Below, in pieces: positions 16,280-24,409 of a stretch of DNA of 64,000 nt. Origin of the DNA: Nitrospirota bacterium (GTDB taxonomy: Bacteria > Nitrospirota > Thermodesulfovibrionia > Thermodesulfovibrionales > Dissulfurispiraceae); the NCBI GenBank assembly GCA_040752355.1, contig JBFMHE010000009.1, positions 62,001-126,000 of the forward strand, read 5' to 3'. The notes under the pieces are model-generated. The model searched no databases. It had not been told where the DNA came from and was given only the letters and a program-made list of their open reading frames with translations. Each line of letters opens with the position of its first letter. Position 1 is the stretch's first letter. Position numbers and translations under genes: made by a program.

Positions 16280-16975
16280 TCAATGTGCTCTGGAATCATT
16301 GATGCCATCGAGGTACTTCACGACCTTCTCTTCGATATCGTCCCGCAGTCCCCTGAAGGTAGACCGCATGCTGAAGAGCGCGCCGTCGAGGGCGCCGTTG
16401 GAGGAAAGGGTATCGCGGAAGAAGAGGCACTCGCGTTCGGCGTACTCGGGGAGACGGGGGCTCCCTTTGCTCGCGTCCTCGCAGAGCATGACGATTCTAT
16501 CGAAGCTCAGGTCTTTGAACAGGTCGAGATGTTTCGCCCTCCTGGCGCTGATATCGATCGACCGCTCGCGCATCACCTTGATCACATCGACGGGGATATC
16601 CACCGGCATCAGGCCCGCCGAAAAGGCGGCCCAGGTCCCCTTGAAGCGGTCGTTCACGATCCCCTCGGCCATTTGTGAACGGACGGCGTTATTCTTGCCT
16701 ATGAAGAGGACGGTCCTGAGCCCCGCTGCCCGCGCGATCTTGTAGCGCAAGATCTCGCTGTCCGGCAGCCCCGGGGAGGGTGAGAGAATCCGCTCTCCGT
16801 TCACTTTTATTATCGGGCCGGCAAGGCCGGCGTACTTGCCGCCGCCCTTGTGATTCCTGAGCTTCACTACATCGATGGGCTGCCGGATACCCAGGGAATC
16901 GAGGGTCCTGCGCACCACGTCTTTTGCATGCTCGAGGGCATCGCATCCCTCCCGGCAAAGAATCTCTATAACCAC
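16280..16975 (-). CDS. LMW-phosphatase/ArsC-like protein lacking the catalytic cysteine
   Basis: This 231-residue protein has an N-terminal thioredoxin-like segment of about 85 residues beginning VVIEILCREGCDALEHA, with a CxxxC pair. A domain matching low-molecular-weight tyrosine phosphatase or arsenate reductase follows. The P-loop, normally VCxxNxxRSQMAEG with the nucleophilic Cys, reads FIGKNNAVRSQMAEGI: the Cys is Gly, while the Arg and flanks are kept. AFSAGLMP and FDRIVMLCED correspond to the later conserved blocks. So phosphatase or arsenate reductase chemistry is unlikely; an anion-binding or sensory role is possible. GTG start with GGGAG upstream. It follows the NuoF/GltD-like gene. 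Confidence 0.7.
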   Translation of the reverse strand: MVIEILCREGCDALEHAKDVVRRTLDSLGIRQPIDVVKLRNHKGGGKYAGLAGPIIKVNGERILSPSPGLPDSEILRYKIARAAGLRTVLFIGKNNAVRSQMAEGIVNDRFKGTWAAFSAGLMPVDIPVDVIKVMRERSIDISARRAKHLDLFKDLSFDRIVMLCEDASKGSPRLPEYAERECLFFRDTLSSNGALDGALFSMRSTFRGLRDDIEEKVVKYLDGINDSRAH

Positions 16976-17008
16976 CGCTTTACTCCCTGCGCGCCGTGCT
17001 GCCGATGC

Positions 17009-18985
17009 TTATTTACAGGCATAGGTGACGACGCGGTAGCACCGCAGGCAGCGGCCCGCCTCGTCCATCGCCTCCTGTACGGTATAGCCTTTATCGACCT
17101 CTCTGAAGTCCTTCTTCCTCGCTACCGCCGGCTCGTGCCTGATGGGGATACGCTTTACGCCGCCGGGCATATTCACCCGCTCCGCGGGATCGAAGACCTG
17201 GAGCTGGTTCAGGAACGCCTCGTCCTCCTCCTCATCGAAGTGTTCGACCTTTCCTTCATTCAGGAAAGCGTCGATCTTCAGGCCGGCGCGCCGCCCGTGT
17301 GCGCAGGCCCTGATGAGGACATCCGGCCCGGTCACGCAGTCGCCCCCGGCAAAGACGCCCATGCGCGTTGTCATGAGATGCTCGTTGACGGCGATGGTGC
17401 CTTTCTTGGTCACCTGCACGCCGGGAAGCCTGCAGATGCAGGCCGAGTCGCCCTCCTGCCCGATAGCGGAAACGATCACTTCCACAGGGATGACGAACTC
17501 GGAGCCCGGCACCTCCACCGGCCTCCTCCTGCCCGACGCGTCGGGCTCGCCGAGCTCCATGCGCAGGCATTCCAGGCCGGTGACCTTCCCGCTCTCGCCG
17601 ATGATCCTCTTCGGCGCCGTCAGGAAATGGAACTGCACGCCTTCCGCCTCCGCATCGGTGATCTCGACGGCGTCGGCGGGCATCTCCTTGCGGGATCTCC
17701 GGTAGACGAGGTGGGATTCTTCGAAGCCCACCCTGAAGGCGCTCCGGACGCAATCGATCGCGACGTTGCCGCCGCCGATGACCGCCACTTTCTTTCCCTT
17801 CGGCAGCTCGTCGAAGAAGCCGAGATTCACCGAGCGGAGAAACTGGACACCCGGTATGTATCCGTAATAACCATGGTCCTCTCCCTCTATCTCCATCCTC
17901 TTGTGGCAATGGCAGCCCATGCCGATGAAGACCGCCCGGTACCCCTCTTTCTCGAGGTAGTCGAGCGTAAAGTGGGTACCGAGCCCCTTGCCGTAGACAA
18001 CGGTCACGCCCAGCGCCTCGATCTCCTCGATCTCCCTGCGCAGCACGGGCCGGGGCAGCCGGTAATCGGGGATGCCGACCGCAGCCATGCCGCCCGGTTC
18101 GGGGAGCGCCTCGTAGATGGTCACCGCGTAGCCCTGATGGGCAAGGATATAGGCGCAGGTAAGCCCTGCGGGACCGGCGCCGATAATGGCGACCTTCATG
18201 CCGTTGGGCTCCTTCTTCTCCAGCGTGGGTCCCGAGGTGGTCGCGAGCTCATAGAAAAACTTCTCCCGGTGGCTCTTCCACTCGAGCACCTTCGGCATCG
18301 TTCTCCCCTCGGCAGCGTAATCCGCAACAAACCGCTTCAGGTGCTTTATCTGGAGTGGCTCGTCGAGGAGGCTGCGCCGGCAGTTGGATTCGCACGGCCT
18401 CACGCAGACCCTTCCGACGACGCCGGGAAGGGGAAGCTTCTGGCGGATGATATCGAGGGCCTCGCGGAACTTGCCGAGCCTGATCGCTTCTATGTACCTC
18501 GGGATATCCAGGTGGATCGGGCACGCCTGCATGCAGGGAGCGGTCCTGATAGAGCGGTAACGGTACTTGCGCCTGCCCCTCTTCTTCCCGTTCGCCGCTG
18601 CCTCGAAGTCATCGCGGTAGTGTTCCAGGAGGTAGAGAAACGCTTCCGGCGAGCTCCGTCCGATCTCGCAGCGCGAGGTCCGGGAGATCGTCTCGGAGAG
18701 CATGCGTATCATCTCGAGGTCGTCCGGCTTGCCCTTTCCCTTGATGAACCGCTTGAAGATGTCGGACAGCACCGAGGTCCCTACTCTGCAGGGAACACAC
18801 TGGCCGCAGGAGCTCTCCACTATCGCCTGCGAATACTCGTAGCAGAGGTCGATGACATCGATATCGGGCTTGAAAATCTGGACGCCGCCCCACCCGACGA
18901 TAGCGGCGACATCCTTATCGGCATAGCGGAGGGGGAGCGCCTCCTCCTGCGTCTTGTGGTTCCAGTAGCAGACCGGCTGTGTCAT
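17009..18985 (-). CDS. NuoF-type iron-sulfur domain fused to a GltD-like FAD/NAD(P) oxidoreductase
   Basis: About 658 residues. Residues 1-120 resemble the C-terminal iron-sulfur part of NuoF (SSCGQCVPCRVGTSVL) without the FMN domain. A glutamate-synthase-small-subunit-like region follows: an N-terminal Fe-S part (APCMQACPIHLDIPRYIEAI and VCVRPCESNCRRS), an FAD site (VAIIGAGPAGLTCAYIL), an NAD(P) site (VAVIGGGNVAIDCVRSAF) and the closing VFAGGDCVTGP. It probably moves electrons between NAD(P)H and iron-sulfur partners. ATG 18985 is chosen because it overlaps the stop of the NuoG-like gene (ATGA). The physiological acceptor is not known. Confidence 0.8.
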   Translation of the reverse strand: MTQPVCYWNHKTQEEALPLRYADKDVAAIVGWGGVQIFKPDIDVIDLCYEYSQAIVESSCGQCVPCRVGTSVLSDIFKRFIKGKGKPDDLEMIRMLSETISRTSRCEIGRSSPEAFLYLLEHYRDDFEAAANGKKRGRRKYRYRSIRTAPCMQACPIHLDIPRYIEAIRLGKFREALDIIRQKLPLPGVVGRVCVRPCESNCRRSLLDEPLQIKHLKRFVADYAAEGRTMPKVLEWKSHREKFFYELATTSGPTLEKKEPNGMKVAIIGAGPAGLTCAYILAHQGYAVTIYEALPEPGGMAAVGIPDYRLPRPVLRREIEEIEALGVTVVYGKGLGTHFTLDYLEKEGYRAVFIGMGCHCHKRMEIEGEDHGYYGYIPGVQFLRSVNLGFFDELPKGKKVAVIGGGNVAIDCVRSAFRVGFEESHLVYRRSRKEMPADAVEITDAEAEGVQFHFLTAPKRIIGESGKVTGLECLRMELGEPDASGRRRPVEVPGSEFVIPVEVIVSAIGQEGDSACICRLPGVQVTKKGTIAVNEHLMTTRMGVFAGGDCVTGPDVLIRACAHGRRAGLKIDAFLNEGKVEHFDEEEDEAFLNQLQVFDPAERVNMPGGVKRIPIRHEPAVARKKDFREVDKGYTVQEAMDEAGRCLRCYRVVTYACK

Positions 18986-19779
18986 GATTCGTTCCTCCCC
19001 CCGTTTACCGGGATTCCCTCGGCCATTGCCGCGGCATAATGGTTGCGGGCGCATTCGGGGCAGAGATTATGCACCCGCGCCTCGGGATGCCCCGAGAGCC
19101 TGAAGCGGACCGAATCGACGAACTTTTCGGTTGCGATCGGGGTCCCGCAGGACTCGCAGCCGATAAGCCTGACCCGGTTGACCTCTTTCCCGGAGCGGAA
19201 GATCCTCCGGACCGCCCCCTTGTCCTCGACGGTTATGATGCCGACAGGACAGACCTGGGCGCAGGTGCCGCAGCCGATGCAGTCCTCCTTCGAGAGCACG
19301 ACATACTCGACCACCCTGTTCCTGTTCTTTCCCGACGTGCCGAAGGAGAGCGCTGCGGCACCGATGCGGTCGCGGCAGACCCTGACGCACTGGCCGCAGA
19401 GCGCGCAGCTGCCTTCCTTTTCTGCGGCGAGCGCCTTCGTCCCTGTTCCTTCGCCCCTCGCCGCCGAAAGGAGCGCGGGGCTCGAGACGAGATCGGGAAA
19501 GACCAGCGCGAGGATAGTCTTCCGCATCTCCACGATCAGGGGGGAGTCCGTCTCGACGACGAGGCCGTTCGTTATCTTCAGGTTGCAGGACGTGGCAACC
19601 GTACGATCCAGGCCGGGCCCCTCCACCTCGACAATGCAGAGCCGGCAGGCGCCCTGCGGGGCGAGCGCCCGGTGATAACAGAGGGTGGGGATACCGATGC
19701 CCGCCTGGCGGGCCGCCTCGAGGACGGTAGTCCCCTCTTCAGCCTCCACCGCGTTACCGTTGATCGTCAGCCGTACCAT
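18982..19779 (-). CDS. NuoG/HoxU-like iron-sulfur protein
   Basis: This 265-residue protein has an N-terminal [2Fe-2S] ferredoxin fold (GIPTLCYHRALAPQGACRLC) followed by two [4Fe-4S] motifs: CALCGQCVRVCRDRIG and CIGCGTCAQVCPVGI. A further CxxC pair and CPEC near the C-terminus may bind metal. This is the electron-wire part of NuoG or HoxU without the molybdopterin-like C-terminal domain. It is coupled by ATGA overlap to the NuoF/GltD-like gene, and the two probably form one soluble oxidoreductase. A candidate promoter and hairpin element copy 3 lie upstream. Confidence 0.82.
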   Translation of the reverse strand: MVRLTINGNAVEAEEGTTVLEAARQAGIGIPTLCYHRALAPQGACRLCIVEVEGPGLDRTVATSCNLKITNGLVVETDSPLIVEMRKTILALVFPDLVSSPALLSAARGEGTGTKALAAEKEGSCALCGQCVRVCRDRIGAAALSFGTSGKNRNRVVEYVVLSKEDCIGCGTCAQVCPVGIITVEDKGAVRRIFRSGKEVNRVRLIGCESCGTPIATEKFVDSVRFRLSGHPEARVHNLCPECARNHYAAAMAEGIPVNGGRNES

Positions 19780-19841
19780 ACGCTCACCTCTGATAGAATG
19801 TTCCTGCCTTCATGCGGGCGCTAATACAATGAAAGAACTTA

Positions 19842-19992
19842 GAGTCAGACAAGGCATAGTATGTGGAGCGGTATCAGCAGCCCGAGCGAAGTCATGGATG
19901 ACGAAGCGGGTCGGTACGACTCGATTCCGAGCTGGTGCCTCGGAGGTCGTATCGACCGAGAATGAGCGAACATACTGTGCCTTGTCTGACTC
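19842..19992 (+). repeat. Large hairpin element, copy 3
   Basis: Inverted arms of 23 bases (19842-19864 and 19970-19992) have a single T/G wobble position. The core begins GGAGCGG, contains CAGCCCGAGCGAAGTCATGG and GAAGCGGG blocks, and ends GAGAATGAGCGA. It matches copies 1 and 2, but the arm sequence is entirely different. A CCGAG/CTCGG mini-hairpin is an extra insertion in this copy. It lies in the 369-base gap between the FAD oxidoreductase and the NuoG-like gene, downstream of a candidate promoter, so it would fall in the 5' leader of the latter. Confidence 0.75.
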
Positions 19993-20033
19993 GCCTCTGC
20001 TCATTCTGTTAGACGCTCTTTATAAGTACATAA

Positions 20034-20064
20034 ATTATATTTATGCGCACTCACCCAAAGTCAA
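20034..20064 (-). promoter_or_regulatory. Candidate sigma-70-type promoter for the NuoG-like operon
   Basis: On the minus strand TTGACT (20064-20059) and TATAAT (20039-20034) are separated by 19 bases, slightly longer than ideal, in a locally AT-rich stretch. The rest of the gap holds a 7-bp hairpin at 20079-20099, a possible weak terminator for the gene ending at 20149, and element copy 3. Confidence 0.4.
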
Positions 20065-20148
20065 GCTAAATATTCAAGCTGTTCTAAAGCCACAGCTTTA
20101 TATCATCTGACTGCCGTACACCCGCAGCTGCAGCGAGAGGATCGGGAA

Positions 20149-21450
20149 TCATTTATAAAAATAAAACCCGCTCTCCTGCGCCCTGACCCATTCCGGGGAA
20201 TAGCACGAGCACTCGGTCTTGATAAACGCCGAGAGGGCGAGGAGGTCGCCTCTGCGGATGTATTCCTTGAGCGGCTCTACATCGCGCTTGCTGCGGATCA
20301 GATGGGTCAGCACCCCTCCGCAATCCACCTGGCCCATGAGGATAGCGCCCACGAGCCTGTTCCCCTCGAAGACGAACTTCCGATAGATCTCCCCTTCCAC
20401 CAGGACCTCCGACTGCTGTGATTCACTCACGGGGTTGGTGAGCCCCATGGTCATGATGGGGAGACCGTAGATCTCTACCGAATTCATGCCGATGCCGCCC
20501 TTGTACTCCGCATGCCGGCCCGCCATGTTCAGCCCTGCAACCCTCCCCTGCTCATAGGCGAGCGGCACGATCGCAATGACATCCTGCCGGGCCATGAGAA
20601 TGTTGTAATTCTGGACCACATCCCCTGCAGCGTAGACGCCGGGTACCGTCGTCTGCATCCTCTCGTCCGTCACGATGCCGCGCTCGACGCTCACTCCCGT
20701 ATCTTTTACCAGATCGACATTGGGACGCACTCCTATCGCGAGGACCAGGATGCCGCACTCCATCCGCCTGCCGTCCTGCAGGACAACGCCTGTCACCTCG
20801 TTCTTCTTGTTTACCAGGATCTCCTGCGCCGTAACGCCGGTAACCGTCTTGATGCCGTTGTCGTTGAGGCGCCTGCTCGCGACCTGTCCCGAGTACTCGT
20901 CGAGAGCGACGGCAAGCACCCTCGGCCCCAGCTCCACGATCGTCGTATCGACCCCGACATCGTTCAGGCCCTCGGAAGCCTTCAGGCCGATAAGGCCGCC
21001 GCCGATGACGACTGCCTTCTTGTGTCTCTTGCTCAACGCATAAAGGGCTTTCGCATCGTCCCATTTGGTAAAGGTATGGACATGCTTCACGCCGGGAGTG
21101 TATCCCTTGATCGGTGGGATGAAAGGCTTCCCTCCCGTCGCGATAAGGAGCTTGTCATAGGCGACCCTGTCGCCGTTCTCGAGAAGGACCGCTCTGCCGC
21201 TGAAATCGATCGAGGCCGCCCGCCTCCCCAGCATCGGCTCGACCTTTTTCCTCTTATAGAAGTCGGCGGGGCGGTAGTACATGTTCCTCGTCGCGGTCGC
21301 CCTGCCGAGCCAGAAGGTGATGAGCGGCCGCGCGTAGCACCGGTAGGGTTCATCCGATATCACGGTGATCGCGGTATCCCGGTCAACCTGCCTGATCGCC
21401 TCGATGGCGCCGACGGCAGCATACGAATTACCGATAATCACATAGCTCAT
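20149..21450 (-). CDS. FAD-dependent pyridine nucleotide-disulfide oxidoreductase family protein
   Basis: This protein of about 433 residues resembles NADH oxidases or rubredoxin reductases. FAD site: YVIIGNSYAAVGAIEAI. NAD(P) site: AVVIGGGLIGLKASEGL. The C-terminal FAD contact is VPGVYAAGDVVQ. MEIYGLPIMTMG-like sequence (VEIYGLPIMTMGL) begins the C-terminal dimerisation part. No redox CxxC disulfide is evident near the NAD site, so a ferredoxin or rubredoxin partner is likely. ATG 21450 overlaps the stop of the upstream ferredoxin gene (ATGA). Ferredoxin plus NROR pairs of this type accompany CO dehydrogenase or other ferredoxin-linked enzymes elsewhere. Confidence 0.82.
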   Translation of the reverse strand: MSYVIIGNSYAAVGAIEAIRQVDRDTAITVISDEPYRCYARPLITFWLGRATATRNMYYRPADFYKRKKVEPMLGRRAASIDFSGRAVLLENGDRVAYDKLLIATGGKPFIPPIKGYTPGVKHVHTFTKWDDAKALYALSKRHKKAVVIGGGLIGLKASEGLNDVGVDTTIVELGPRVLAVALDEYSGQVASRRLNDNGIKTVTGVTAQEILVNKKNEVTGVVLQDGRRMECGILVLAIGVRPNVDLVKDTGVSVERGIVTDERMQTTVPGVYAAGDVVQNYNILMARQDVIAIVPLAYEQGRVAGLNMAGRHAEYKGGIGMNSVEIYGLPIMTMGLTNPVSESQQSEVLVEGEIYRKFVFEGNRLVGAILMGQVDCGGVLTHLIRSKRDVEPLKEYIRRGDLLALSAFIKTECSCYSPEWVRAQESGFYFYK

Positions 21451-21962
21451 TCCGTCTCTCCGTCGATGATCGTCGTATAGGTGCGGGCGGCCTTCTTCCG
21501 CTTTTCCGCGGAATAGGCGTTGGGGTCCGTTATCTGCAGGCCTCTGGCTTTGCATACGGTCATGCAGGGGGCCTCGGTCCTGTCGAGGCAGCCGTCGCAC
21601 TTGCGCGCAACGCCGAAGTGCTCACCCTCTTTCTTCGGGACCCTCGTGATCGCCCCGAAGGGGCAGAGCATGACGCACATCCAGCACCCGACGCAGCGTT
21701 TATAGTCGGTCACGACGCGATTATGCTTCTCGTCCTTGTATCTGCAGCCGGGCATGCAGGCGGTAATGCAGGGAGCGTCCTGGCAGTTCTGGCAGACGAT
21801 GGGGACATATCGTTCGCCGACGGTCACAATCTGTATGCACGGCTCGCCGCTTTCAAGCGTCTTTTTGCACTGGACCACGCACTCCCCGCATCCGTCGCAC
21901 TGCTCGCGGGAGATCAAGAATTCGCCTCTCTTCACCTTGTTCGCACTCCTCTTTTTTCCCAC
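21447..21962 (-). CDS. Multi-cluster 4Fe-4S ferredoxin (HycB/CooF-like)
   Basis: This protein of about 171 residues has four cysteine blocks for [4Fe-4S] clusters: CDGCGECVVQC, CQNCQDAPCITAC, CVGCWMCVMLCPFGAI and CDGCLDRTEAPCMTVC. It is a cytoplasmic electron carrier of the HycB/CooF type, with no signal peptide. I prefer GTG 21962 because AGGGAGG lies five bases before it; ATGs at 21977 and 21980 would place the start on that site. The stop overlaps the FAD oxidoreductase gene, so the two are probably electron-transfer partners. Confidence 0.82.
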   Translation of the reverse strand: MGKKRSANKVKRGEFLISREQCDGCGECVVQCKKTLESGEPCIQIVTVGERYVPIVCQNCQDAPCITACMPGCRYKDEKHNRVVTDYKRCVGCWMCVMLCPFGAITRVPKKEGEHFGVARKCDGCLDRTEAPCMTVCKARGLQITDPNAYSAEKRKKAARTYTTIIDGETE

Positions 21963-22035
21963 GGTTTCCTCCCTCATCATCACGGCGGCATAGCGCGCCT
22001 CTTCGCACCGCCGCGGCAAGCTTTTCCTCGGTATT

Positions 22036-22602
22036 CTAGAGATTCCTGGGTCGTATCGGGACAGGCTGCTGGAGCCGCTTGCCGGTCGGCATCTTCCGGA
22101 CATCGATACCGGGAAGCCTCCAGAACTTGTTGAAGTAGGTGTCGCCGGCAAGGCGGGACGCGAAGTCGTCCCAATTCTTCAAGAGCCGCTCTCTATCGAA
22201 GAGGAACTCATCGCGCGACGAGCCGGAGTACTCGTACACCTCGGTAAGAACGAGGGCGCAGACAGGGCAGACCTCCTCGCAATACCCGCAGTAGATGCAG
22301 CGCAACGCCTCTATCTCGTACCGCTCCAGGACCCTGCTGCCATCCTCCTGCTCCCGATAGCCGACGCTGATGCACCGGGAGGGGCAGACCGTCGCGCACT
22401 TCAGGCAGGCGACGCATTTATCGCTCCCTGTGCCGGGGTCCCTCACCAGGGCGTGCCGTCCGCGGAAGCCGGGGAACGGCTCCCGTTTTTCCTCGGGATA
22501 CTGCCGTGTCACCGCAGGGGTGAACATCGACTTGAGCGTAAGGGACATGCCCTTCAGTATCTCGACGAGGAATACCCTCCTCGCCAGCTCTTTCAGTTTC
22601 AT
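22036..22602 (-). CDS. nuoI: NuoI-like 4Fe-4S subunit
   Basis: This 188-residue protein resembles NuoI, the N6a/N6b ferredoxin subunit of complex I. The two motifs CVACLKCATVCPSRCI and CIYCGYCEEVCPVCAL are intact, and the amphipathic N-terminal helix LARRVFLVEILKGMSLTLKS is typical. After the second motif, ALVLTEVYEYSGSSRDEF matches NuoI. It lies 57 bases downstream of nuoD, with no nuoH between them and no other nuo genes nearby. It may serve a complex I split over several loci, or a different NuoD-containing complex. Confidence 0.85.
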   Translation of the reverse strand: MKLKELARRVFLVEILKGMSLTLKSMFTPAVTRQYPEEKREPFPGFRGRHALVRDPGTGSDKCVACLKCATVCPSRCISVGYREQEDGSRVLERYEIEALRCIYCGYCEEVCPVCALVLTEVYEYSGSSRDEFLFDRERLLKNWDDFASRLAGDTYFNKFWRLPGIDVRKMPTGKRLQQPVPIRPRNL

Positions 22603-22659
22603 AGCAACCCGTCCCTTATCATAGAACGCTTCCCGTGGTGGACGAAGGGCATCGCCTCC

Positions 22660-23862
22660 TCACCGGTCGCACTCCCCGAGTACGATATCGATGGTCCCGA
22701 TATTCGCAACGACATCCGCGACGAGGTGCCCCTCGCAGAGCTTCGGCAGCACCGAAGCATGGACAAAGGAGGGCGCCCGCACCCGCATCCGGTACGACCT
22801 GCCGCTGCCGTCGCTCACGATATAGAACCCGAGCTCGCCCTTCGGCACCTCGGTCGCCGCGTAGATCTCGCCCTCGGGCACGAGCACTTCCTGTTCGCCG
22901 GAGAGAGAGATGAAGGCGTGCTCTGCCGACATATCGGGCGCCAGCTTCGCATGCCCCTCCGCAGACATGTCGAGCTCCGGCGCGTTCTCGGCGAGTATCG
23001 GCCCCTGGGGGAGCTTCACGAGACACTGCCGGATGATGCGGTTCGACTGCCGCAGCTCCTCCATCCTGCACCGGTACCGGTCATAGACATCGCCGTTCCT
23101 GCCGACCGGCACCTCGAACTCGACCTCGCCATAGGCATCATAGGGCGCATACTTCCGCACATCGTAATCAACCCCCGACCCCCTGAGCGTGGCGCCGGTC
23201 AATCCCCAGTTTACGGCCTCTTCCGCGCTGATCACCCCGATACCTTTCGTCCGCTGGAGCCATATCCTGTTCTGGTCGAGCAGCGTCTCGTACTCCTCGA
23301 TCCGCGAGGGGAACTGTTCGGTGAAGGCATGCAGCCTCTCGAGGAACTCGTCCGAGACATCGCACCGCACCCCGCCTATGCGGGGATAGCTCACCGTGAG
23401 CCGTGCGCCGATGGTCATTTCGAAGAGATCGATCAGGACTTCGCGCTCCCTGAAGGAGTAGAGGAAGACCGTCATCGCGCCGATATCGAGGGCGTGCGTC
23501 CCGAGCCAGATGATGTGGCTGCTTATCCTCGCCATCTCGCACATGATCGTCCGGAGGCACTTCGCCCTCTCGGGGACCTCGATAGCGAGGAGCTTCTCGA
23601 CCGCGAGGCAATACCCCACGTTGTTCGCCATGCTCGAGATGTAGTCGAGCCGGTCCGTGAGCGGCAGGGCAGCGGTATAGGTCCGGTCCTCGGCGAGCTT
23701 CTCGACTCCCCGGTGCAGGTAGCCGATATGGGGCGTGCATTTGAGGACCGTCTCGCCCTCGAGCTCGAGCACAAGGCGCAGCACCCCGTGGGTCGCAGGG
23801 TGCTGCGGCCCCATGCTGATGGTCAGCTCCTGTTCCTTTGGCTCTTTCGTACGTTCCGGCAT
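22660..23862 (-). CDS. nuoD: NuoD-like 49-kDa subunit
   Basis: This protein of about 400 residues matches NuoD, which helps form the quinone-binding cavity of complex [21 protein letters not shown] is the signature start, and [32 protein letters not shown] and [19 protein letters not shown] are conserved downstream. No nickel-binding cysteines are present, so it is not a hydrogenase. ATG 23862 is preferred over GTG one codon upstream. It stands with nuoI but without nuoA, B, C or H, between a PsrB-like and a ferredoxin gene. Confidence 0.88.
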   Translation of the reverse strand: MPERTKEPKEQELTISMGPQHPATHGVLRLVLELEGETVLKCTPHIGYLHRGVEKLAEDRTYTAALPLTDRLDYISSMANNVGYCLAVEKLLAIEVPERAKCLRTIMCEMARISSHIIWLGTHALDIGAMTVFLYSFREREVLIDLFEMTIGARLTVSYPRIGGVRCDVSDEFLERLHAFTEQFPSRIEEYETLLDQNRIWLQRTKGIGVISAEEAVNWGLTGATLRGSGVDYDVRKYAPYDAYGEVEFEVPVGRNGDVYDRYRCRMEELRQSNRIIRQCLVKLPQGPILAENAPELDMSAEGHAKLAPDMSAEHAFISLSGEQEVLVPEGEIYAATEVPKGELGFYIVSDGSGRSYRMRVRAPSFVHASVLPKLCEGHLVADVVANIGTIDIVLGECDR

Positions 23863-23884
23863 CACGCTCGTCGCTGCTGCGCCG

Positions 23885-24397
23885 TTAATAGATCGCTCCG
23901 AACTCGACGGTCTCTTTCGCGAACTTCTCGCGCTTCATCGCCGAAGCCTCTGCCGCCGATACCCAGTGGAGGGCATGGGCCGTGCACTTCGTGACGCACG
24001 CGGGCTTGAGGCCCTTATCGATCCTGTCCCTGCAGTAGTCGCACTTTATCACTTTCCCCACCTCGGGGTCCCACTGGGGAACGCCCCAGGGGCAGGCGGT
24101 AATGCACGACTTGCACCCGACGCAGAGCGACTGCTCCACGAAGACGATGCCGTCCTTCGCGCGCTTCTGCATGGCGCCGGTAGGGCATGCCGAGGCGCAC
24201 CACGGTTTCTCGCAATGGAAACAGGGCATGAAGACGAACTGCATCTTCGGAATGCCCCGCGCCATCTTGGGGCCGACCGGGATGATCCTGCAGAACCGCG
24301 GCCCCACCGGAAGGCTGTTTTTCGTTTTGCAGTGCACCTCGCAGGCATAGCAGCCGATGCACCGCCTCTGATCCTGGTATATGTAATACTGACTCAT
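23885..24397 (-). CDS. PsrB/DmsB-like four-cluster iron-sulfur subunit
   Basis: This 170-residue ferredoxin-like protein has four cysteine groups, [39 protein letters not shown] and [16 protein letters not shown]. This is the pattern of the electron-transfer subunit of molybdopterin oxidoreductases such as polysulfide, thiosulfate or DMSO reductase. It starts 12 bases after the PsrA-like catalytic gene. No PsrC/NrfD-type membrane anchor follows; nuoD comes next instead. It probably relays electrons to or from the PsrA-like subunit in the cytoplasm. Confidence 0.87.
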   Translation of the reverse strand: MSQYYIYQDQRRCIGCYACEVHCKTKNSLPVGPRFCRIIPVGPKMARGIPKMQFVFMPCFHCEKPWCASACPTGAMQKRAKDGIVFVEQSLCVGCKSCITACPWGVPQWDPEVGKVIKCDYCRDRIDKGLKPACVTKCTAHALHWVSAAEASAMKREKFAKETVEFGAIY

Positions 24398-24409
24398 ACT
24401 CGCTCCTCC

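Noticed and set aside
22660-23862. NuoD-like gene as a NiFe hydrogenase large subunit
   Set aside because: The nickel-binding CxxC pairs are absent and the NuoD signature motifs are complete.
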